A stretch of DNA of 64,000 bases from Rhodoluna sp. (GCF_024641065.1 NZ_JAHEDV010000001.1:62001-126000), one strand, 5' to 3'. Numbered from the stretch's first letter, positions 20,130-29,945 are shown. Numbers and translations are program-made. Notes: generated by a model not told the origin, from the sequence alone.

Positions 20130-20461
20130 TTTTTAAATCTGCTTTCATCGGGGTTGAAGTGCTTTAAAGACTCTATAAGCCTACGCTGTCGCGCCTCGTG
20201 TTTCTTTTGCTTGCCGGTTAACAGGTGTCTACGCTCGGCTACGAGTACCGCAGGATCATCAAGCAGATTGTCTTCTGGCCTTGCGACATCATCGGGCTTG
20301 ACCATCGCAACTTGCAGAGCCTCTGAGTTCTTAGCGAGCCGTTCGAATTGGTGAAGAACCTCGCTGAATCGATTCCAGAGCCCGACTGTGATGATGCCAA
20401 GTACTGCAACTGAACTAACGAGCAATGTTGTCCAGATCCAGAACCATGCCCAAAAACCCAT
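20126..20461 (-). CDS. Small membrane protein of unknown function between tatA and pafC
   Basis: 111 aa; N-terminal TM then charged cytoplasmic tail; 4-nt overlap with tatA start. Confidence 0.7.
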   Translation of the reverse strand: MGFWAWFWIWTTLLVSSVAVLGIITVGLWNRFSEVLHQFERLAKNSEALQVAMVKPDDVARPEDNLLDDPAVLVAERRHLLTGKQKKHEARQRRLIESLKHFNPDESRFKK

Positions 20462-20463
20462 GA

Positions 20464-21459
20464 CTAACCCTCCTGCCCGGTTGGAGCCCCAATGGAATCG
20501 GTTTGCCCTAGTGCTCGAAGTGCGTATTCTCTGACCAGGTTTCTCGCCTCTTCTGGGGCAATCACTCGTGCCGCTCCCCCATATTTAGCAATCAATCTGC
20601 CAATGTTCGGAAGGTGGCCAACCTTAATAGTGGCTCGAATTGTTCCGTTTTGATCCGCAGTTGGTTCACTCACCGCCTGAAATTCGGAAATCAATCGGTA
20701 GGCCTCAGGCTGTACCTCGACCACGACTTCTGTGTCGGTTAGGCCAGCAACGTAAAGCGCATCTTCAATCTCGCCGACCGATTTGGCTGACTCGCTAATT
20801 GGTTCTTGCAGAACCGAAATCGCTCGCATGCGGTCGAGCTTGAAGTTGCGAACATCCTGGTTTTTTGGGCAGTAACCGCGAAGATAAGCACCATCTGGTC
20901 GCGGATCTAATCGAAGCGGGTGAATGACTCGCTCTGACCTTTCGCCACGTTGGTTGAAGTACTCGCACTGAATCTGGAGACCTTCAAGAATCGCCTTGCG
21001 AATAAGTTCGGCACCAGCTTCGGCCGAGCCAGGTTTGAATTCGTGAATTTGACTCAACCCGCGACCGGTTCCCTCGGCAAGCAATGATTGAAGCACCGGG
21101 ATGTCAGCATCTTGTGCGAACTCAGGCAGGCTCTGAAGATAATTTAGGCCAGCGGCTATCGCAGCGGCTTGCCTGGTGGATAGCCTCGGTGCCTCTTCTA
21201 TAACCAGATTTTCACTCAGCGAAATATATCCTTCGTCAACCTCGCTCGGATCAATATAGAAAAAACACTCCTCATGCCCATTCAAAAAAGCACGAGCGTC
21301 ATTCAGCGACGTGATGGCCTTACGAATGTAAGCAGGTTCTAGGCTAAAGTGCTCAGACACCTCTTCAATTGAAACCGTGCCGCGATTCTGAAGGTAGCCG
21401 ATAAGTGAAATCAAGAAATTGAAACGCTCTTCGCCGTTGTAGCTGTTGAGTTTAGGCAT
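20464..21459 (-). CDS. pafC: WYL-domain transcriptional regulator PafC
   Basis: WYL-family regulator paired with an overlapping second WYL gene, upstream of tat genes. Confidence 0.88.
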   Translation of the reverse strand: MPKLNSYNGEERFNFLISLIGYLQNRGTVSIEEVSEHFSLEPAYIRKAITSLNDARAFLNGHEECFFYIDPSEVDEGYISLSENLVIEEAPRLSTRQAAAIAAGLNYLQSLPEFAQDADIPVLQSLLAEGTGRGLSQIHEFKPGSAEAGAELIRKAILEGLQIQCEYFNQRGERSERVIHPLRLDPRPDGAYLRGYCPKNQDVRNFKLDRMRAISVLQEPISESAKSVGEIEDALYVAGLTDTEVVVEVQPEAYRLISEFQAVSEPTADQNGTIRATIKVGHLPNIGRLIAKYGGAARVIAPEEARNLVREYALRALGQTDSIGAPTGQEG

Positions 21460-22462
21460 GATCAGAGGCCACCTTCGCGAAACCTGATTTGATTGCTTCG
21501 TCTAGTTCCTTTGGTTGAATCACCTTTATGTCTAGGGCAAAGTCTCGAAGCTCTTCGGCCAGCAGGTGAAGATCCATAAATTGGAACCGCACGGTGGCCT
21601 GCTCTTCGCTGTTAATCTCATCATCTAGGCGAAAGTGAAACCACGCCTGAGAGTCACGTTTTACTCTAAGTTCAGCGACATTTTTCGAGATAAATTCAGC
21701 AAGCGAATCATCGCTTTGCTGCACCGAGATAGAGTCTGGTTGATCAAAGTAGATGGGTTCATCTTTGAGTTTGATCAGGCTGATTTTAGAAGTTATTCGC
21801 TTTAGCAAAAAGTTTCGCGACTGCCCGCGTTCAAGATCAAAGCACTGCAACATCCACTGGCCACCAATGTTCTTTAGTGCCCAGGGTTCAACGGTTCTCT
21901 CTTCAACGGCTCCATCTGGCTTTCGATAGTTGAATGAAACAACCGTTCTATCTTCTATTGCGTTCGTGAGGGCATAGAAGCTTGGTTCATGGGTTCGAAT
22001 TCTCGGTGCAAAGCCGAGAAGCTCAGATGAAGCTGGCGCAATACCGAGGGCTCTAAGACGAACCAGGCCTTGGTTTGCCTCTGACTGCAAAGAGGCCTGC
22101 GCCCACGCTTGAGCGGCCATGTCGAGCAGTTGAAGCTGCTTCGGAGTAAGTTCAATGTGCTTAGGCCAAATAAAACTGTCGCTGGCAATGATGTACCTGA
22201 GGTCTTCAGGGTCACCATTAGGATTCTGAGTTTCAATCTGAACGCCAATGTCACGCAATTCTGCCTTATCGCGTTCGAACATGCGATTTAAGGCATCTTC
22301 GTTGCCTGGTTCATTTGCCGCGGCGTACCCCAAAATTGCAGAAAATAGTTGCTGCTTATTCAGCCCTCGCTCGGCAAACAGCAAGGCGCAGGTTAGTTGA
22401 AGCAAGCGCTCAGATTTATCTTTGCGCGTTGGCTGCCAAGCATCCTTGTCTTTTGAAGTCAA
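21452..22462 (-). CDS. pafB: WYL-domain transcriptional regulator PafB
   Basis: SERLLQLTCALLFAERGLNKQQLF...YAAAN HTH; VVSFNYRKPDG...VEPWALKNIGGQWMLQCFD WYL region. Confidence 0.88.
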   Translation of the reverse strand: MTSKDKDAWQPTRKDKSERLLQLTCALLFAERGLNKQQLFSAILGYAAANEPGNEDALNRMFERDKAELRDIGVQIETQNPNGDPEDLRYIIASDSFIWPKHIELTPKQLQLLDMAAQAWAQASLQSEANQGLVRLRALGIAPASSELLGFAPRIRTHEPSFYALTNAIEDRTVVSFNYRKPDGAVEERTVEPWALKNIGGQWMLQCFDLERGQSRNFLLKRITSKISLIKLKDEPIYFDQPDSISVQQSDDSLAEFISKNVAELRVKRDSQAWFHFRLDDEINSEEQATVRFQFMDLHLLAEELRDFALDIKVIQPKELDEAIKSGFAKVASDHA

Positions 22463-22482
22463 AGCGAGCCCCCGTTTACTTG

Positions 22483-23475
22483 TTACTGACTAGGTGTTGC
22501 TGAATCAAGAATGTCAATTACGAAAATCAAGGTTGAATTTCCTGGGATGCTGCTGCTGCCGGCGGCTCCGTAGCCGTCTTCAGGGGTGATTACGACAATC
22601 ACCTGTGAGCCAACTGTCTGGCCTACCAATCCGGTGATGAAGCCCTTGATTAGATTGCCCTCGGTAAGAGTGAAGTTTGCTGGCTGCTTGGTATCCCAGG
22701 TTGATTCGAACTTTTCGCCACCCCAGATGAAACCGCTGTAGTGAACGGTGATTGAATCGCCAAGTTTGACCTCGTTACCCACACCCTTGAGCAAGGTTGC
22801 AACTTTGGTTTCGGTTGGGGCGTCACCGGTTGGGTTCGTGATTCCAGGAGTACCATCTGGTGCGCGCACAACAGCCGGGAAACCAGCTGCTGCTGGCTGC
22901 TCTGAACCGGTCGCATAGGGCAGAGCCACATCAACTAGGTCGATTAGGTAGATGACTGAGTCATCTGCGCCAACACCGGCGTTTGGAATACCCTGGCCAC
23001 CGTGTGCAAGCTTGGCCGGTACAAGTACGACCACGCGTGAACCGATGCGAACTCCTGAGAGTGCGTGGCAAAGATCAGGAGTTTGACCTGGTGTGAATAG
23101 TGCTTGAGCTGGTGCAGTGCCATCGAATGAAGTTCCGCCGAATGCTTCGCCCGTTGTTCCATTACTGGCAGTGAATTCAACGGTTACTTGCTCGCTACCA
23201 GTGAACTTGGCTCCGGTGCCTTCTTTTAGAACTCGGGTCTCAATAGAGGTTCCGCCCTTTAGTGGGGTCGGAAAATCCATGGTCGGCGCGGCGCCATCGG
23301 TTTCTGTGACCTGAATCTGTTCAACATTTTTACCACCGGTAAACGTGTCGCAGGTTTGTTTTACGCCTTCGAAAACTGCGTCTTCTGGCTTGAGGCCAGA
23401 GCAAGCGGTCAAGCCAACAGACAGTGTGGCAATGGCAAGAAGTGCTGTAATTTTGCGCAAGTTTTGATCTTTCAT
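22483..23475 (-). CDS. Tandem-domain FKBP-type peptidyl-prolyl isomerase lipoprotein
   Basis: Lipobox LTAC; C-terminal FKBP domain DSITVHYSGFIWGGEKFESTW...GLVGQTVGSQVIVVITPEDGYG; degenerate N-terminal FKBP domain. Confidence 0.9.
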   Translation of the reverse strand: MKDQNLRKITALLAIATLSVGLTACSGLKPEDAVFEGVKQTCDTFTGGKNVEQIQVTETDGAAPTMDFPTPLKGGTSIETRVLKEGTGAKFTGSEQVTVEFTASNGTTGEAFGGTSFDGTAPAQALFTPGQTPDLCHALSGVRIGSRVVVLVPAKLAHGGQGIPNAGVGADDSVIYLIDLVDVALPYATGSEQPAAAGFPAVVRAPDGTPGITNPTGDAPTETKVATLLKGVGNEVKLGDSITVHYSGFIWGGEKFESTWDTKQPANFTLTEGNLIKGFITGLVGQTVGSQVIVVITPEDGYGAAGSSSIPGNSTLIFVIDILDSATPSQ

Positions 23476-23503
23476 TCGAAGTTATCTAAGTCTAACCAGC
23501 AGG

Positions 23504-24502
23504 TTAGGCCTCGCCCTGTTCCGATTTTGCCGCGGCGGCAGCACTGGCGCTGCGAATGGTTTTGCGAAGCTTCTTCTCAGAGACTTTTCGCTCACCCATG
23601 TGGTCAGGATTCCAAACCGCGATGTCCTCATCTGCGAATTCAGGTTTGGCCTTGGTGGTCTTGAAATCTGGCAGAACGGCATTTGGAGCCAAGCGACGAG
23701 CCGACACCAAGAAACCGGTGTGACCAATCATGCGGTGCTCTGGTCGTACGGCAAGGCCCTGCAGATGCCAACCTCGAACCATCGATTCCCAAGCCTCTGG
23801 CTCTGCGAACTGGCCGCTCTTTCTGAGTGCTTCGGTGAATCGAGAAAGCTGGGTAACCGTAGCCACGTAACCCATGATTAGACCGCCAGGCACAAGTGCG
23901 GCCGCACATTCGTCGATACATTCCCATGGGGCCAGCATGTCAAGGATGATTCGGTCGACCGAGGCATCCTCTTTCTTTTTAGGAAGTTCATCTTGCAAGT
24001 CGCCGAGGTGGATATTCCAGTTGTCTGGAACGAGCCCGAGATTTGTAGCCACGTTCGCCGAAGCAATTTCGGCAAACTCCGAGCGGCGTTCAAACGAGTC
24101 GAGAGTTCCGTGGTCACCGATAGCGCGAAGAAGATACATGCTGAGGCCACCTGAACCAACGCCGGCCTCGACAACTCGAGCACCAGGAAAAATGTCGCCC
24201 ATCACCATGATCTGGGCAGAATCTTTTGGATAGATGATGTTTGCGCCACGAGGCATCGAAAGCACGAAGTCACTTAGCAAAGGTCTAAAGGCTAGGTACT
24301 CAACTCCGCTTTGATTCGCAACGATAGAACCTTCTGGCTGCCCAATGATGTCATCGTGCATGAGGTCGCCACGATGGGTGCCGTACCTAGCACCAGCCAC
24401 CAAAGTGATTGTGTTTAGACGCCCTTTAGGCCCAGTGAGCTGAACTCTGTCTCCGGCACGAAATGCACCGGTTGGCAGAGCTGCGTCGCTTAATTTTGAC
24501 AA
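23504..24502 (-). CDS. trmI: tRNA (adenine-N1)-methyltransferase TrmI
   Basis: GDIFPGARVVEAGVGSGGLSMYLLRAIG, LDMLAPWE. Confidence 0.93.
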   Translation of the reverse strand: MSKLSDAALPTGAFRAGDRVQLTGPKGRLNTITLVAGARYGTHRGDLMHDDIIGQPEGSIVANQSGVEYLAFRPLLSDFVLSMPRGANIIYPKDSAQIMVMGDIFPGARVVEAGVGSGGLSMYLLRAIGDHGTLDSFERRSEFAEIASANVATNLGLVPDNWNIHLGDLQDELPKKKEDASVDRIILDMLAPWECIDECAAALVPGGLIMGYVATVTQLSRFTEALRKSGQFAEPEAWESMVRGWHLQGLAVRPEHRMIGHTGFLVSARRLAPNAVLPDFKTTKAKPEFADEDIAVWNPDHMGERKVSEKKLRKTIRSASAAAAAKSEQGEA

Positions 24503-24510
24503 TCGATTTC

Positions 24511-25170
24511 CTAACTAAAGAGTTTCTTTAAATCTCTGACTCTGACGCCCTCGAGGGTTGGCCAGATGATTCGCCCAGGAGACTCTGGGATTGCGATGAA
24601 ATTTGGAATTCCTACTGCCTTGGTGCCTGCGGCCTCAGCCGACTTCAAGCCAGTCAAAGAATCTTCAAAGGCAACACAGTCACCTGGATTTACCCCAAGC
24701 AATTCAGCAGCTTTTAGATATGGCTCGGGGTAAGGCTTGCCAAATCGCACATCATCTCCCCCGACGACAACGTCAAAAGCTTTGAATGGAATTTGATCCA
24801 CGACCTCTTGTGCCATGTGATGCAAAGACATCGTCACGAGAGCTGTTTTGATGCCTTTTCTCTTCAACTCGCGCAATAGTTCTTTGGCACCAGGTCGCCA
24901 AGGAATTTCGTTCGCTAGCTGCTCGCGAACACCATTAGTAAGTCGGTGGATGATTTCTTCAGGTTCTAAATCGCTGCCCAGTTTTTGCTTGATGATTTTT
25001 GAAGAGTCAAAAAGACTCATGCCGATGAGGTCAAAACCGTCTTGTTGAGTCCACTCGGTCGAGTGCTCGGCAGCTAAAGCTCGTTCGCTTTTCATCCAGT
25101 AGTGTTCAGAGTCAACCAACGTGCCATCCATGTCCCACAAGACTGCAGCAGGTAGTTTTCTTCCAAACAT
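24511..25170 (-). CDS. HAD-family phosphatase
   Basis: LWDMDGTLVDSEHYW, VTMS, GKPYPEPYLKA, FEDSLTGLKSAEAAG. Confidence 0.93.
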   Translation of the reverse strand: MFGRKLPAAVLWDMDGTLVDSEHYWMKSERALAAEHSTEWTQQDGFDLIGMSLFDSSKIIKQKLGSDLEPEEIIHRLTNGVREQLANEIPWRPGAKELLRELKRKGIKTALVTMSLHHMAQEVVDQIPFKAFDVVVGGDDVRFGKPYPEPYLKAAELLGVNPGDCVAFEDSLTGLKSAEAAGTKAVGIPNFIAIPESPGRIIWPTLEGVRVRDLKKLFS

Positions 25171-25244
25171 AATGTTCCGATTTTACTAGGCGGTCATTGG
25201 CTTAGAGTTTTAGTAGAAAGATTTCTCTAGTCAAAGGAAACACC

Positions 25245-26117
25245 TTGAATCAGCCTATTTTTGCTGGCCGCACTCTAATCGTGGCTTTCGAGGGCTGGAA
25301 CGACGCCGGTGAGTCGGCAAGTTCGGTAGTCAAATTTGTAGCCGAGAAACTGAGCGCGGATGTAGTTGCCACGGTTGATTCTGAGGATTATTACGACTTT
25401 CAGTTCAGCCGCCCGACTGTTTCATACGATGCCGAGGGTAACCGTCAACTAAATTGGCCATCAACTGATTTTTGTGCTCCCGGAGTTGAGGTTTTAGCTC
25501 TAGACCCTGCCCTTTCGCGTCTAAACCTACTAATCGGCATAGAGCCTTCTCGCCGCTGGCAAACCTTCACGGCCGAAATTATGGAGATGATTGAGGACCG
25601 CGAAATCGACGCAGTTATTTTTCTAGGTGCCATGTTGGCTGATGTGCCGCATTCAAGACCTATCAGTGTGGTTGCGACCAGCCAAAATGAAGGGGTTCGT
25701 AAGGCATTCGATGTTGAGCGCAGTCAATACGAAGGCCCGGTTGGAATTCTGAGCGTTTTGGGTATTGCACTCGAAAAGGCCAAGATTCCGAGCATCGCAC
25801 TTTGGGCATCTGTTCCCCACTACGTTCACAACACTCCATCGCCTAAAGCCACTTTGGCACTATTAGTTGAGCTCGAGAAGTACCTAGGTGTTCAGTTTGA
25901 GCATGGTTCGCTGGCTGATGATGCTTTTGCTTGGGAACGCGGAATCGATGAGGTTGCTGAGGCCGACGAAGACATGGCCGGCTACATTGCTCAACTCGAG
26001 AAAAACCGCGACGAAGCCGAATCTCCGGCAGCAAGCGGTGATGCGCTAGCTATTGAATTTGAGAAGTTTTTGAGAGCCAGTGAAGAACCTGGCGAAGACG
26101 AAAAGAAAACCGAGTAG
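25245..26117 (+). CDS. PAC2 (proteasome assembly chaperone 2) family protein
   Basis: LIVAFEGWNDAGESASSVV, SVPHYVHNTPSPKATLALL; TTG start with AAAGGAAA SD. Confidence 0.88.
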   Translation: MNQPIFAGRTLIVAFEGWNDAGESASSVVKFVAEKLSADVVATVDSEDYYDFQFSRPTVSYDAEGNRQLNWPSTDFCAPGVEVLALDPALSRLNLLIGIEPSRRWQTFTAEIMEMIEDREIDAVIFLGAMLADVPHSRPISVVATSQNEGVRKAFDVERSQYEGPVGILSVLGIALEKAKIPSIALWASVPHYVHNTPSPKATLALLVELEKYLGVQFEHGSLADDAFAWERGIDEVAEADEDMAGYIAQLEKNRDEAESPAASGDALAIEFEKFLRASEEPGEDEKKTE

Positions 26118-26119
26118 TT

Positions 26120-26962
26120 TTAGACTGCCCAAACTCCAGTTGCCAAGAGGGTAAGCACAACCGCACCCAAACCGACTCGCCAAACCACAAATGGCAAGAA
26201 CGAACCGCGATTCAGGTAGCGAAGTAAGCCAATAATTACCGAAAATCCAACGGCAAAAGATACAAAGGTAGCAATTACAGTTGCAGCAAGATCAGCCGCA
26301 GGCAAATCTTTATAGGTTTTAGCAAACTCGTATAGCCCGCTCGCCACAACCGCTGGAATGGCAAGTAAAAAGCTATAGCGAGCAGCGGCTTGTCGCGAGT
26401 ATCCGAGTAGAAGACCCATTGAAATGGTTCCACCTGATCTCGAAACACCTGGGATAACTGCCAGGGCCTGCCCTAAACCAAAGAGGATTCCGTGTTTTGT
26501 GGTGAGCGAATCAATCGAACGATTGCGCTTGCCGTATTTGTCTGCTGCACCCAGCACCAGGCCGAATGCGATGAGCATAAAGCCAATCACCCAGAGGCTA
26601 CGAAGTTGGTTCTCTATAAGGTCTTTGAAAACTAGGCCGATGACAACAACCGGAAGGCTGCCGATAACAATCAGCCAACCCAGTTTTGCGTCTCTGCGGG
26701 TCTCTTCGTCAACTTTTGATTTGAGAGCGATAGCGCGAAATACCGCTGCGGCGATTCGCGTGATGTCGCGCCAAAAATAAATTAATACGGCTAGCTCGGT
26801 GCCGAGTTGGATGGTGGCAATAAAGGCTGTTAGTTCTGGCTTGCTCATTGACTGCAGCCCAAGCATTTGTTGTGCGATTTGCACGTGAGCGCTTGAAGAA
26901 ATTGGAAGGAACTCAGTTAGCCCTTGAACCAAACCGAGAATTATGGCTTCGAAAGGAGTCAC
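26120..26962 (-). CDS. uppP: Undecaprenyl-diphosphatase
   Basis: LVQGLTEFLPISSSAHV, GVSRSGGTISMGLLLGYSRQAAARYSF. Confidence 0.96.
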   Translation of the reverse strand: MTPFEAIILGLVQGLTEFLPISSSAHVQIAQQMLGLQSMSKPELTAFIATIQLGTELAVLIYFWRDITRIAAAVFRAIALKSKVDEETRRDAKLGWLIVIGSLPVVVIGLVFKDLIENQLRSLWVIGFMLIAFGLVLGAADKYGKRNRSIDSLTTKHGILFGLGQALAVIPGVSRSGGTISMGLLLGYSRQAAARYSFLLAIPAVVASGLYEFAKTYKDLPAADLAATVIATFVSFAVGFSVIIGLLRYLNRGSFLPFVVWRVGLGAVVLTLLATGVWAV

Positions 26963-27174
26963 TCTGCTTCGTCTTCCTCGCTCAGGGTGATTGGAAGGTA
27001 CTCTTCGTATTTCTCTTCGAGAGCTTCTTCATAATTCAAGAAGGCGTCTTCGAGTTGGTAGAAGGCTTGTTCTACTGCTGGATCATCTTCGCCACGTCGA
27101 GCAGAAACGGCCTCGAAATGACGCTCTAGCGAAGCGATGAACTGTTGAAGTGCGATGCGGGGTTCCTGAGCCAT
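26959..27174 (-). CDS. Small acidic protein of unknown function
   Basis: 71 aa; 4-nt overlap with uppP start. Confidence 0.65.
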   Translation of the reverse strand: MAQEPRIALQQFIASLERHFEAVSARRGEDDPAVEQAFYQLEDAFLNYEEALEEKYEEYLPITLSEEDEAE

Positions 27175-27295
27175 AAAGCAAAACTACCCCGAAAAATGCC
27201 CTCACGATAGCAACCCTGGGTTTAAATCTGGCAAGAATTAGCCAGGTCTTATCTGGTAATGTTGCTTCTTGTTGTTGCGAAAGCGGCAATCACCT

Positions 27296-27378
27296 GTCCG
27301 GGTGGCGGAATGGCAGACGCGCTAGCTTGAGGTGCTAGTCCTCTTATGAGGGTGGGGGTTCAAGTCCCCTCTTGGACA
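27296..27378 (+). tRNA. tRNA-Leu (anticodon GAG)
   Basis: Acceptor gtccggg/cttggac; anticodon arm ctagc-ttgaggt-gctag; long variable arm; T-arm gggggttcaagtcccct; no encoded CCA. Confidence 0.95.
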
Positions 27379-27379
27379 C

Positions 27380-27414
27380 TAAAGCCCTGGTCCTCCACGA
27401 CCAGGGCTTTTTTA
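27380..27414 (+). terminator. Rho-independent terminator immediately after tRNA-Leu
   Basis: taaagccctggtcctccacgaccagggctttttta. Confidence 0.88.
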
Positions 27415-27458
27415 TACCCGATTCCGGCTCATTACTCTCAGAAGTTAGACTTGATCCG

Positions 27459-28295
27459 ATGGTAGAGAGAGAACCACTTGGCGCCGCTGTTTCTTACAGC
27501 GTCGACTTTGCGCGCGAGCGCATCCAAGGCAAATCACTCGCCGTTCTTACTGGTGCTGGGCTAAGCACAGACTCAGGAATTCCCGATTATCGTGGCGAAG
27601 GTCGAGTAGCCCGTCACCCGATGACATTCGATGTTTTTGTGGGCTCTCACGAGGCGCAGGTGCGCTATTGGGCTAGAAGTTTTGTCGGTTGGAACCGAAT
27701 TGCCGAGGCCCAACCGAACGCCGGACATTTTGCTCTTGCCCACGCCGAAAATTTGGGTCGCGTTTCTCAGATCATCACTCAAAACGTCGATGGTTTGCAC
27801 CAAAAAGCCGGTTCGAAAAGCGTGATTGACCTTCACGGCCGTCTCGACTTGGTCACGTGCCTGGGCTGCGGCTTCAACATGACCAGAACAGACCTAGATG
27901 AGCTCCTACAGGCGTTGAATCCGACCATTAATCGTTCGGCAGATTTTGAATTCACACCGGATGGCGACGCTGAGGTTGAGGCGGCAGATGGTTTTCAAAT
28001 TCCTAAGTGTCCAAGGTGCGAGGGTGTGCTGAAGCCTGACGTGGTGTTTTTCGGTGAATCGGTTCCTCAACAGCGAGCTGAGACGGCAATGGCAAAACTC
28101 GATGCCGCAGATTCCCTACTTGTCGCAGGCACTTCTTTACAGGTGAATTCAGGCCTCAAATTTGTAAGGCGAGCGGCCAGAGCTGGCAAGCCGATTGTCA
28201 TTGTCAATCTTGGTGAAACCAAGGGCGATTCACTGGCCTCGATCAAGATTGATGCAAACACCTCTCAAGTGCTCGAAAGGCTTCTAGTTGAATAA
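27459..28295 (+). CDS. SIR2-family NAD-dependent deacylase
   Basis: LTGAGLSTDSGIPDYRG, ITQNVDGLH, CxxC pairs; start moved out of the tRNA/terminator to MVEREPL. Confidence 0.92.
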   Translation: MVEREPLGAAVSYSVDFARERIQGKSLAVLTGAGLSTDSGIPDYRGEGRVARHPMTFDVFVGSHEAQVRYWARSFVGWNRIAEAQPNAGHFALAHAENLGRVSQIITQNVDGLHQKAGSKSVIDLHGRLDLVTCLGCGFNMTRTDLDELLQALNPTINRSADFEFTPDGDAEVEAADGFQIPKCPRCEGVLKPDVVFFGESVPQQRAETAMAKLDAADSLLVAGTSLQVNSGLKFVRRAARAGKPIVIVNLGETKGDSLASIKIDANTSQVLERLLVE

Positions 28296-28872
28296 AACCG
28301 TAATCGGGCTGCTGAGACATGGCCAGACCGACTGGAACATTGATTACCGACTGCAAGGTGTCACCGACGTCGACCTCAACGAAACCGGGCGCCAGCAGGC
28401 ACGTGTTGCTTCTCAAATTTTGAACCCTACCGATTGGGATTTACTTCTCACCTCTCCCCTGTCTCGCGCTCGAGAGACTGCGGCAATCTTGGTAGAAGAA
28501 GAAGATGGCTGGCAGCAACCGGTAATCGAACCGCTACTGCTCGAGCGCTCCTTCGGCGAAGCTGAGGGCTTGCGTCATGAGGACTGGAAAGCCAAGTACC
28601 CAGATACAAATGCGGTGCCTGGCGCCGAAACCCTTGAACAACTTGAGGATCGGGCAAATCAGTTGCTTGATCAACTGGTTCGTGAGCACGCGGGTAAGCG
28701 AATTCTCACGGTTTCACACGGAGCTTTGATTCGAAAACTCATCAACATGCTTAGTTCCGGTGAGCTGCCGCGTGAGGGTGAACGACTTGGAAACGCATCA
28801 ATGAGCGTTTTGGTTCATGACGGAGCGAGCTGGCAACTTGAGAGTTATGAACCGCGCACTCTCGGCAACTGA
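28288..28872 (+). CDS. Histidine phosphatase (phosphoglycerate mutase-like) protein
   Basis: LLRHGQTDWNIDYRLQG, LLTSPLSRARETA, VSHGALIR. Confidence 0.93.
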   Translation: MNKTVIGLLRHGQTDWNIDYRLQGVTDVDLNETGRQQARVASQILNPTDWDLLLTSPLSRARETAAILVEEEDGWQQPVIEPLLLERSFGEAEGLRHEDWKAKYPDTNAVPGAETLEQLEDRANQLLDQLVREHAGKRILTVSHGALIRKLINMLSSGELPREGERLGNASMSVLVHDGASWQLESYEPRTLGN

Positions 28873-28873
28873 A

Positions 28874-29941
28874 TTATTTCGAGCTAAATATTTTTAGCAG
28901 TGCATCGGCCGAGTTGTTCCAGCTGAATTTTTTGGCCTGCTCTAGCGAAGCCTTTGACTTGGTGGACCAAGCAAAATCATCCTCGAGTTGTTTCACTTTC
29001 TTCGCGAAATCTGCACCAGAGTTCTGATCGAAGTAAGTCGCAGCGTCGCCGCCAATTTCTTTGAAAATGTCGATGTCTGAAACCACCACCGGAACACCGC
29101 GCGCCATCGATTCAACTAGCGGAATGCCGAATCCTTCATCCTGGGATGCATGCACCAAGGCAACTGAGCTTTCAATCAATTTGGCGTACTCTTCGTCTGA
29201 TACCCCGTTCAAAAACTGAACCGAGCCGCCATTCTTAGAAATTCCACTCTCGAGTTCAGCCTTGCGCTGCGGAGCGACCCGACTCAAAAGCAAGAGTTCA
29301 TAACCTGGAAGGTCTGCCATGCCGCTGATAAGCGTTTCAACGTTTTTATAGTCCATGAAGCTACCCATGTACACCAGGGTTTGCTGCCCCTTGGGTCGCT
29401 GCTTTGGAAGAACTTCGCCGTCAATCTGCTCGGCAGCGTTGTACACGACCGATATGGGCCGCTTCGTCAGTCGATGTTCGAGCATTAGCTTTTTGGTAGT
29501 TTCACTGACAGTAGCCACAGCATCGGCGCGATTTAAAAGCAGGCGCTGCGGCCAGTAAACCAGGTGATAAAGGCGCCAAACTGCGCGGATGAGTGGGCTG
29601 AAGCTTGGTGGCGGCGCTGGGTGACGATAGTAGATCAGGTCATGCAACGTGAGTACTAAGCGATATTTTCGACCTAAGCTGCCCATGGTCTGCATTGGAG
29701 AAAACACCTGCTGTGCGCCAAGGCGATTTAACCTGAGGGCAATGAATAGCTCACTTGCCTTAGTCGGGTCATTTAGCAACACAGATTTGCATGGCGGAAT
29801 TTTCTCAAGTTGACGGGGGTCACTAACGATTGCAATTAGTTCAGTCTTTTTTTGGAGAGCTGAAAAGAGACCGGCAGAGAACCTACTGATTCCGTCATGG
29901 TGATCGATACGTATGAATCGCGCGTCAAAGTAAATTGTCAT
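28874..29941 (-). CDS. Family 4 glycosyltransferase
   Basis: VALVHASQDEGFGIPLVESMARGVPVVVSD; start at MTIYFDAR. Confidence 0.88.
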   Translation of the reverse strand: MTIYFDARFIRIDHHDGISRFSAGLFSALQKKTELIAIVSDPRQLEKIPPCKSVLLNDPTKASELFIALRLNRLGAQQVFSPMQTMGSLGRKYRLVLTLHDLIYYRHPAPPPSFSPLIRAVWRLYHLVYWPQRLLLNRADAVATVSETTKKLMLEHRLTKRPISVVYNAAEQIDGEVLPKQRPKGQQTLVYMGSFMDYKNVETLISGMADLPGYELLLLSRVAPQRKAELESGISKNGGSVQFLNGVSDEEYAKLIESSVALVHASQDEGFGIPLVESMARGVPVVVSDIDIFKEIGGDAATYFDQNSGADFAKKVKQLEDDFAWSTKSKASLEQAKKFSWNNSADALLKIFSSK

Positions 29942-29945
29942 GTGA

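Noticed and set aside
27372-27458. N-terminal extension of the sirtuin ORF
   Set aside because: It would start inside the tRNA-Leu and run through its terminator; the downstream ATG at 27459 with TAGACT-N7 fits better.
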